From positions 1 to 18,310 of the forward strand of contig CAUZSM010000023.1 in assembly GCA_963582685.1 (NCBI GenBank): a stretch of DNA of 18,310 bases, read 5' to 3'. Under the pieces are notes generated by a model. The model ran no database searches, was not told where the DNA came from, and saw only the letters and a list, made by a program, of their open reading frames with translations. The translations under genes and the position numbers were made by a program. This DNA is from CAUZSM01 sp963582685 (GTDB taxonomy: Archaea; Thermoplasmatota; Poseidoniia; Poseidoniales; Thalassarchaeaceae). Positions 7,200 to 13,900 of the stretch are shown here, one piece after another. Within the stretch, counting starts at the first letter, position 1. Each line of letters starts with the position of its first letter.

Positions 7200-8165
7200 A
7201 TGAGTGAAGGTATGGTTTCCACACTTACGGTTGAACAACGAGTGCTGCTCCACCTTTGGGATACTCCGATGGGGGATAATCAGTGGGAAGGTAGACCGGA
7301 ATTAACCCAGTCCGGTGTCTCTGATGCAGTTGGTATTGCCCGCAAGCATTTGCCAAGAACTCTCAAGAAACTTCGAGAGAAGAACTACTTGATTGAGGAG
7401 ACTCGACATGTGCAAGGCGCCAAACAGCGTTGCCGTGTCTATGGCTTGACCACACCTGGTAGAGATGCAGCCCGCCCTCTTGTTGAGCAATTGCACGAGC
7501 GTGAGGTGACAATCGAAGGAGATTCTCGCACTGTTGCAACCCTGCATAATCACGAGAACTCAATGTTAGAGATACTCGGCAGAATCGATGAGCAAGGACG
7601 CTACGACGAAGCCGGTGCCGAGCCTCTGGTCGCGGAGGATGCAGTAGTGGATAGCAGCGACATCCCACTGGAGAATCGCCTCGGCATCTACGAGAGTATT
7701 GCCCGTACTGCATGGTTGGATGGTGTGGTGACAGTGGATGAGCAAGCAATGCTCGACGACATGGCATTGTACCTTGGATTGGAGCCAGATGAGGTTGAAG
7801 GACTAGACAAGAAGGTGCGTGAAGAGGCTGCAGCCAGCCTTGCATCGGGGGGCGAGTCCTTGTATCGAACGATGCTTGAAGTCGCATGGCAGGATGGGGA
7901 AGTTGATGACAATGAACAGGCAATGCTTGACTCATTGGCAGGAATGCTGGGACTCGACTCATCTCGAGATGTACAGATGGATTGGGTATGCGACCAGATG
8001 GATGATCGCTTGAAGGCATATTGCGCGGCAATGGAAGCAGCCTGGGAAGATGGACAGATTAGTACTGATGAGGACAATATGCTGCAGAGTCTTCGCGAGT
8101 CATTGCAGATTACCACGACAGAGCATCGTACCATTACGGGTGCAGTACGGGCCAAGTTGAATTAG
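7200..8165 (+). CDS. Winged-helix DNA-binding protein with three TerB-like repeats
   Basis: The product has 321 residues from ATG 7200. Residues from about 10 to 95 form a MarR/ArsR-like winged helix: LTVEQRVLLHLWD, the recognition-helix segment KHLPRTLKKLREKNYLIEE, a basic wing (GAKQRCRVYGLT) and TPGRDAA. After a linker come three related helical units with the pattern A-W-x-D-G-x(4,5)-E-x-x-M-L: AWLDGVVTVDEQAML (from 171), AWQDGEVDDNEQAML and AWEDGQISTDEDNML, spaced 50-53 residues apart. Each is followed by a short helix ending in LGL or similar. These resemble the acidic helical motif of TerB-like domains, which are often thought to bind metal ions. The N-terminus suggests a transcription regulator, possibly of its own divergent promoter; the ligand and targets are unknown. 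It is followed by the kinase gene after only 28 bases, so these are probably co-transcribed. Confidence 0.7.
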   Translation: MSEGMVSTLTVEQRVLLHLWDTPMGDNQWEGRPELTQSGVSDAVGIARKHLPRTLKKLREKNYLIEETRHVQGAKQRCRVYGLTTPGRDAARPLVEQLHEREVTIEGDSRTVATLHNHENSMLEILGRIDEQGRYDEAGAEPLVAEDAVVDSSDIPLENRLGIYESIARTAWLDGVVTVDEQAMLDDMALYLGLEPDEVEGLDKKVREEAAASLASGGESLYRTMLEVAWQDGEVDDNEQAMLDSLAGMLGLDSSRDVQMDWVCDQMDDRLKAYCAAMEAAWEDGQISTDEDNMLQSLRESLQITTTEHRTITGAVRAKLN

Positions 8166-8179
8166 GCCCATCCTCTCGC

Positions 8180-8184
8180 GAGGT
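8180..8184 (+). promoter_or_regulatory. Ribosome binding site of the PfkB-like kinase gene
   Basis: GAGGT is placed nine bases before ATG 8194. It overlaps the 8-base palindrome CTCGCGAG in the 28-base gap after the regulator gene. Confidence 0.5.
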
Positions 8185-8193
8185 CCGAGTAAC

Positions 8194-9258
8194 ATGGCTT
8201 GGGTACTCGATGAAGTGGTCCAAGAGGAAGTTGACCGACTCAAGCGTCTGCGAGTTCTTGTCGACAATCTCCCCTCAGCAAACATCACCCTCGTTGGTGA
8301 CGTTATTCTAGATAGATACATCCACGGTTGGGCGAATAGGCTCAATGCTGTCGCCCCAGTTCCTGTTGTCAAAGTCACCCATACTGATGAGTCAGCCGGT
8401 GCTGCTGCTCACGTAGCAATGGGACTGTCTTCTCTTGGCTTGGTTCCGAGTATCTTCGCTGTAATTGGTTCTGATGACGCAGGTCGTACAGTAGATGCGC
8501 TCCTCCGAGAGTCTGGAGTCGATACCTCCGGGTTGAAACTAGCCGCGGGACGGCACACCGTTGTGAAGACTAGAGTGTATGGAGCGAGAGAGAGTTTGGT
8601 TGACCGTAGCCAACTGCTTTTGCAAGTCGATGATGAGCCACAGGACGAAATGCCGGAATCAGCGACTAATCAAGTTACCAAGGCTGCCCTAGCCTCACTC
8701 CCAAACGCAGGCGCACTGGTTCTTTCTGACTACAATAAGGGTGCGATTTCTGATGAAAGCGCTGCGCTACTCATCGAAGCGGCGAAATCGCATGGAATTC
8801 CGGTCATATGTGACCCCAAACTCACTGGTTTGAACCGAACCAATGGAGCGACGACCGTGCTGTTCGAGATGAGGGGCCTTGCATTGACTCGGCACAGACT
8901 TGGTCATGAGACCGATGAGGAAACAGCACAGCACCTGATTGCGAGTTATTCTTGGGAATCCCTGACAGTTCTTGGTGGCAGACACGGCCTGTGGTTGTAT
9001 AGGGCGACTGGGGAGACTGAACACGTTCCGTGCACTCTCGATGATGCACGTCAGATGATTGGACTTCACGATGCTGCCGCCGCAGCTCTAGCAGCAGCAC
9101 TCAGCCAAGGAGCTGACCTATCTGACGCCGCGCGGCTTGCCCATGTCGCATGTGAGTGCATTCTCAAGGCTGAGAAGGGCCAAGAGGTGCTTGACCGCAG
9201 AGCCTTGAGCGCAAGTCTGGACGAGCGAGCATGGGCAATGCAAATCTCCGACCGCTGA
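8194..9258 (+). CDS. PfkB-family sugar kinase, HldE/RfaE kinase-domain-like, altered active-site motif
   Basis: The product has 354 residues and is a ribokinase-fold protein. It best resembles the heptose-7-phosphate kinase domain of HldE (RfaE): LVGDVILDRYIHGWANRLNA then VAPVPVV, followed by ESAGAAAHVAMGLSSLG where HldE has GGAxNVA, VLSDYNKGAIS, ICDPKL and LTVLGGRHGLWLY. The family signature DxxGAGD near the C-terminus is changed to MIGLHDAAAAAL: the catalytic-base Asp is present (Asp293) but the anion-hole glycines are Leu and His. The N-terminal motif Gly-Gly and Asn are also changed. Expected chemistry is ATP-dependent phosphorylation of a sugar or sugar phosphate, but reduced, changed or lost activity is possible. 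The nucleotidyltransferase half of bifunctional HldE is absent. It lies between the regulator and archease with gaps of 28 and 18 bases, so probably in one operon. Substrate unknown. Confidence 0.8.
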   Translation: MAWVLDEVVQEEVDRLKRLRVLVDNLPSANITLVGDVILDRYIHGWANRLNAVAPVPVVKVTHTDESAGAAAHVAMGLSSLGLVPSIFAVIGSDDAGRTVDALLRESGVDTSGLKLAAGRHTVVKTRVYGARESLVDRSQLLLQVDDEPQDEMPESATNQVTKAALASLPNAGALVLSDYNKGAISDESAALLIEAAKSHGIPVICDPKLTGLNRTNGATTVLFEMRGLALTRHRLGHETDEETAQHLIASYSWESLTVLGGRHGLWLYRATGETEHVPCTLDDARQMIGLHDAAAAALAAALSQGADLSDAARLAHVACECILKAEKGQEVLDRRALSASLDERAWAMQISDR

Positions 9259-9266
9259 GCCCGAAA

Positions 9267-9271
9267 GAGGG
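9267..9271 (+). promoter_or_regulatory. Ribosome binding site of archease
   Basis: GAGGG lies five bases before ATG 9277. The nearer ATG at 9272 is out of frame. Confidence 0.55.
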
Positions 9272-9276
9272 ATGGC

Positions 9277-9753
9277 ATGACTTGGTGGATTATTCCGACA
9301 ACTGCCGACATCGGTATCGTCGCCTTCGCGCCCTCGCCAGCCGCACTTTTCTCAACGGCGGCTGATGGATTGCAAGGTGTATTGCTTTCTGATTCTGCTG
9401 AGAGTTCGATAGATTCACATCCCCGTCAATCTGGCCAATGGACCATTGACATAGGAAGTGACAGGCCAGATCTTTCCCTTGTTCGATGGCTGGAGGAAGT
9501 TCTCTACCAAGCAGAGGTTGAGGGCAGATTCCTCGTAGATAGTGTAGTTGCAATCGGAGAGGACCAACTTTCAGCACAGGTCGAATGGGTTGATGCTGAC
9601 CTCGTCGAGCGCGAGGTCGAGGTGAAGGCAGTCACCCGTCATGACCTTGATTTAACAGAGATTCCCGCCGGAGAGACCGTTCACGACTATGCTGAGAGCA
9701 TTCCAGACATCGAAGGCCCCGGTTGGCTTTGCAGAGTAATCTTTGACATCTGA
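9277..9753 (+). CDS. Archease, activator of the RNA ligase RtcB
   Basis: Archease speeds and broadens guanylylation and turnover of RtcB, which joins tRNA halves after intron removal. The product has 158 residues, close to the usual 140-160. Family signatures are visible from end to end: TTADIGIVAFAPSPAALFSTA at the start, where most members have HTAD; a Leu-rich RWLEEVLYQAE helix; EVKAVTRHDLDL; and the ending GWLCRVIFDI. The conserved first Asp (Asp11) and the final Asp-Ile are kept, but the His of HTAD is Thr8. Its gene is 18 bases after the kinase gene, suggesting shared transcription, and it lies near endA, which makes the ends that RtcB joins. RtcB itself is not in the window. An alternative role in RNA repair or tRNA modification is possible for this family. 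Confidence 0.88.
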   Translation: MTWWIIPTTADIGIVAFAPSPAALFSTAADGLQGVLLSDSAESSIDSHPRQSGQWTIDIGSDRPDLSLVRWLEEVLYQAEVEGRFLVDSVVAIGEDQLSAQVEWVDADLVEREVEVKAVTRHDLDLTEIPAGETVHDYAESIPDIEGPGWLCRVIFDI

Positions 9754-9808
9754 GCCGAAGGGCTAAATCAGCGGGAAACACCTTCAATTATGGCTTTGTC
9801 CCGGTATT

Positions 9809-10855
9809 GTGGGCACAACTGAAGGTCAGACGGCATCCATCGTTGAGTGGGCTGTTCTTGTTATGGTAGTAGCAGCAACAATTGCCATTGGTTTACAACC
9901 AGATCCAGACCCAGCTCCCGAACTTGAAGTATCACACATTTCTGGAACCATCATCCTCTCCACTCGCGCATCAATGGATGTACTCGGACTTGGGGAGTTC
10001 AATCGTGAAGCGTTGGCAACAATCAATATGTCATCTCACTCAGTAATCAGTGCCGAGTGTACGTACTGTCAATCTTCACCCATTGGAATACATCTGAATG
10101 GTATTGTGGTCATTTCCGATATTTTCAACGACAATGATCAGCAAGGTAAAGTTACAGGAGAACTCAGCATCACTCACTTGATGGAATATCAGGATAGCGC
10201 TCTGGTCTCAAGAGAATGGCTATCGATAGATTGGGATGCTGGCACAGCATCAGCAAATTTGGAACTATTCGTCACCCACAATCCACCAAGGTGGAACCCT
10301 TCAAATCGTCATAGCGCGTCTTTCACGACAATTGATGGAAATGAAGAGAGTAAAACCGGGCCTTGGATATTGATTGAAGAGTTGCTGGACAATGCCCGCA
10401 ACACCCGTGGTTGCCTACCTGACAATTTCTTTTGCAACGAAAATACCCGTCCTGACATTAATCTCACCTCCACTTTCAATCTGGTTTCAGAGCCAATTAT
10501 CATCCAACAGCCGGCTGAATGGGTGCCAATCGGAGGCTCTCCTTCGACAAATCAAACACCATCCAAGATGGCTGACATTCGCCAAATGTTCGAACTCGGC
10601 GAGGAATTGAATGACAGCCCCCAAATGTGTCCACTCTCAGAGGAAGAAATTGTCGCTTCGCATTCATGGAATGTTGTTGATTCTAGCAGCACCGTAGTTG
10701 CGCCGTTGGGTATTTGGTTCGATGCACTTGGTTTGCAGTACAGTGTTTTTACTCCGGAAGGAGCAATATGGAACGAAGTCGATTATGCAAATCATGGTTG
10801 CGCGACGTTAGTTGAGGAATCTGGAATAATTAGTCTTGGAATCTCCATATATTGA
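9809..10855 (+). CDS. Exported or membrane-anchored protein of unknown function, pilin-like N-terminus
   Basis: I do not recognise this 348-residue protein. It has one hydrophobic helix near the N-terminus (about residues 12-29), preceded by MGTTEGQTASIVEW and followed by an acidic, Pro-rich stretch. The rest is beta-rich and polar with scattered cysteines, including ECTYCQ (CxxC) and GCLPDNFFC, which could form disulfides outside the cell. The helix start recalls archaeal type IV pilin signals, which are cut after Gly just before Gln and carry a Glu a few residues on (here Gly6|Gln7 and Glu13, two residues later than usual). This is only a resemblance; an uncleaved anchor is as likely. The start is GTG 9809 without a Shine-Dalgarno, and no in-frame ATG precedes the helix. 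The 55-base gap before it has no clear terminator. A+T content is higher than in the genes to its left. Confidence 0.6.
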   Translation: MGTTEGQTASIVEWAVLVMVVAATIAIGLQPDPDPAPELEVSHISGTIILSTRASMDVLGLGEFNREALATINMSSHSVISAECTYCQSSPIGIHLNGIVVISDIFNDNDQQGKVTGELSITHLMEYQDSALVSREWLSIDWDAGTASANLELFVTHNPPRWNPSNRHSASFTTIDGNEESKTGPWILIEELLDNARNTRGCLPDNFFCNENTRPDINLTSTFNLVSEPIIIQQPAEWVPIGGSPSTNQTPSKMADIRQMFELGEELNDSPQMCPLSEEEIVASHSWNVVDSSSTVVAPLGIWFDALGLQYSVFTPEGAIWNEVDYANHGCATLVEESGIISLGISIY

Positions 10856-10865
10856 CACATTCCAA

Positions 10866-10885
10866 CGGTTTCCTTGGGGAAACCG
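10866..10885. promoter_or_regulatory. Perfect 8-bp inverted repeat upstream of the giant-protein promoter
   Basis: CGGTTTCC (10866-10873) and GGAAACCG (10878-10885) are exact inverse complements around TTGG. The repeat ends directly at the TATA box. It could be an operator overlapping the BRE or an RNA hairpin ending the upstream transcript; there is no following T-run. Confidence 0.5.
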
Positions 10886-10895
10886 CTAAATTACT
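10886..10895 (+). promoter_or_regulatory. TATA box of a probable leaderless promoter
   Basis: The A/T-rich box CTAAATTACT is centred about 26 bases before ATG 10916, with the purine run GGGGAAA shortly upstream as a possible BRE. The ATG has no Shine-Dalgarno, which fits transcription starting at or next to the start codon. Confidence 0.5.
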
Positions 10896-10915
10896 CCGAT
10901 ATCGTGCCTCAATTT

Positions 10916-13900
10916 ATGAAGCGCACTGCACTTCTGATTGTAGCCCTGATGCTGTGCATGTCGGTACAACCGAGCATGGCTGAGATAACTGCACCGAACG
11001 ACAACACAACATCTGGTGGAACTCAAACAACTTTGAGCATTGATGGCTTTGTTAACACCAAAATGGCAACTGTTGGCTCGGCTGTTGAAATAGCAGCATT
11101 GACCCGCGGACATTCTTCGTCAACGATAGTCACTGCAGACATCATTCATTACGATGTCACACCGATAGATGCGCTGAAAGGGGCCGATATTTTTGGCGAC
11201 CCTGGAACATACATTGACACAGTGGTATTGACAAGTGCCGGTCCTCATGAAGAAGATGGCAATACGATGACTTGGGAGGGAACTTATGTTGTCCCAGTCT
11301 ATGCACTCGGTGGATTGTATGGGGCGCGTATTTTTGCCGAAGATGGCAACATGCGAGTCGCAGATGACCCCACTCAATTGGGTGAAGTCTTCCGCGGAGA
11401 AGTTGAGGTATTGCTTCAATCGATAGATACTGCATGGGATTCTGCTAATCCAGCGATGGTAATCAAAGCAGAATTCGACGTTTTGAACGCTGAAGGCACC
11501 AGTCACGGTGGTTGGTCATCGTTTGTCACAACTGCGACAAAAGAACCGGGTTCTGGTAATAGCGAACAACTCTGGAATACGATGATTGATGCTGGTCACA
11601 ACCAGTACAATATGTCGGCAGGAGCCGATTTCCTTGAAGCATTGATGGAGTTCTTTGACTCAGATGATGTGGACGCCAGTATGTCGTTAGTCACTGGACT
11701 TCTACTCTATTTGCATGAACTGCCACTTCCTCGAACTTTGAACGATTTTGATGAACTCGTAGAATATATGCAAACGTTCAACGCAATAGAGAATTTTACC
11801 CGTTTTGAGGGAACTGGGGACTTTGAAGCGGCTTACAATGCGATGCTTGGAAGCGATGAGTGGTCCGATCTTGAAGGAGCATTGGACAATCTTGCAAATG
11901 GCACAAAATCGTTTGAGTCAATCCAGATTATCATGCATAATCTAGCGCTGCTTTCTGTTTCCGTTCATCCAGAGGCAATTGCCGATGCACTGGAGGCTTG
12001 GATCATACCTCTAATGGAGGGGGATGAAGACAATATGACACCATATCAGAAATTACTTTTCAAATGGATTGTTATGGCCGAGGAACTAGCGGAGACAGAC
12101 GTTCAGGATTTGGATGGAGACGACAGGCCGGATGTAATAACTTGGCAATATGAGTATCTTCTTGAAACCACCGAGGGCCAAGCATGGACGGCCAAAATGG
12201 AATCCAGTTCTTCTTCCTCATATGTGAACGATGTTTTCGATGACTTCAACACATTACCCGAGGACATTATTGACCACGCGTTTACAGCATTGGACGACCC
12301 AGCATTGGGAGATGCAATGGAAGACATAGCAACATTCGGCGAATGGATGGAAAATGCATCAGGTGTTGACATAGATCTGGATTGGAATCCACCCGAAGAA
12401 GATGGCGAGGCCGCAACCGGAGGCGCGAGTCAGGCGGAGGAGGATGATTCAGTAATTTTCGAGGAACTATACGACGTTCGCACCTCCGTATACGACGCAA
12501 ATATTCTCGACATTGGAGTCATGATAGCATTCTGGGGTCCTTGGGATGACGATGACTATCCAACACAATTCACGATGAGTATGACCAATAATCATGGGGC
12601 GATGGTAAGTACAGTTCTCCAGCAGCAAGATGATGACCGTCATCGCTACTACGGTAGGTTAACTGCAACTCATATCGAAGATGCCACGTGGTCATTTACC
12701 CAACCGCTGGAGAATTTCGAGCCTGATTGTGCTAGTGAGGGTTGTGAAATTGAAAGAGCCGAACTCAAACTGGAGTCCTTGCGCCCCTCAATGCTTGAGG
12801 CAATGTCGTGGGAATCCTTTGACGAACAGTTCATTGTTTCAGCCGTAGGAGTGCTTGTTGATCAAGATGAAACCACGCTCGTGAATGCTTCGTACGATGT
12901 TACTGCGCTGACTTATGACTATACAGGAAGCGTTGCAGGAGCGGAGGTTGATATTGCAATTCTCCGCACCTCACCACAACTCATTGAAGATGCTCTGAGT
13001 CAATTTGAGTCTGAAGGGGAAGTTGAAATTACCCTATCCGCCAGTATGGTTACCGGTAGTTATGATGGAAGCGACCTCGATGGAGATCTAAGTGCAACAA
13101 TTTCTGAATTCAGTGGTGATGAAGACCGAGAAGAAAGGCAAGGACACTACCACCCTCAAGTCGCCGCAACCGGTTCTGAGGGTGACATCGAAATATCCGG
13201 CATGGGTTCCTATTGGTCTGCGAGCAGCAGCAGCCTACCTGATGGTGGCCTCGTCGATGTAACGACCACTGGAGTTACTGATACCGGCCTTCAATTTGAA
13301 TTCATGCAGCAAGTTCCACTACCAGGAACTAGTGGATGTGCAAGAACAGAAGCCTCAGGTAGTGACCGGTGGGTCAATGTCGGTTGGCATTACGAGAATT
13401 TCCGCCACGATGAAGGGGAATTTGAGAAACCGGAACTTAGCCGCATATCTATTGATTGGGGTGATGGAGAGACTTGGGAGCACGATAACGAAGCCCCTGG
13501 CAGTGAACATCGCGAGGATGGATGGGAGAACCATGAATATGCTGATGGAATGTGGGACGAATACGACATCACTGTTCAGTATACTGATGAGAATGACGAT
13601 GAGACTTACCATTACCTGAATTACAACCGCTATCAGGGATTCTGGAAGGAGAGTTCTGAATCCTATGAGGGATGGATCGAGGTCGGTTGGTGTGAACTGA
13701 AGAGCGATGAATCATTCATTCCTTCAGCGCAAATCATTAACAGTTTCTTCACAAATGGCCCATTCGAAGTGATAGATGAGCAAATCATGACTTCTGGCAG
13801 TGATGGCGAAGTAAGCCTCACTGTCCAGCCTAATCTGCCCGGCGTGTACATCAGTATAGTACAATCGCAGATTACCAGAGATGATGGAGAAACTCTCACT

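Noticed and set aside
7363..8031. Long open frame on the - strand (222 codons)
   Set aside because: It is opposite the regulator gene and its translation is rich in Pro, His, Arg and Ser with no domain, as expected for an antisense shadow.
9754..9808. Small hairpin AGCC/GGCT after archease as a terminator
   Set aside because: A four-base stem is too short to be meaningful and no T-run follows.
10874..10915. Upstream in-frame TTG start for the giant protein
   Set aside because: The TTG lies in the loop of the inverted repeat and upstream of the TATA box; the signal peptide begins at ATG 10916.
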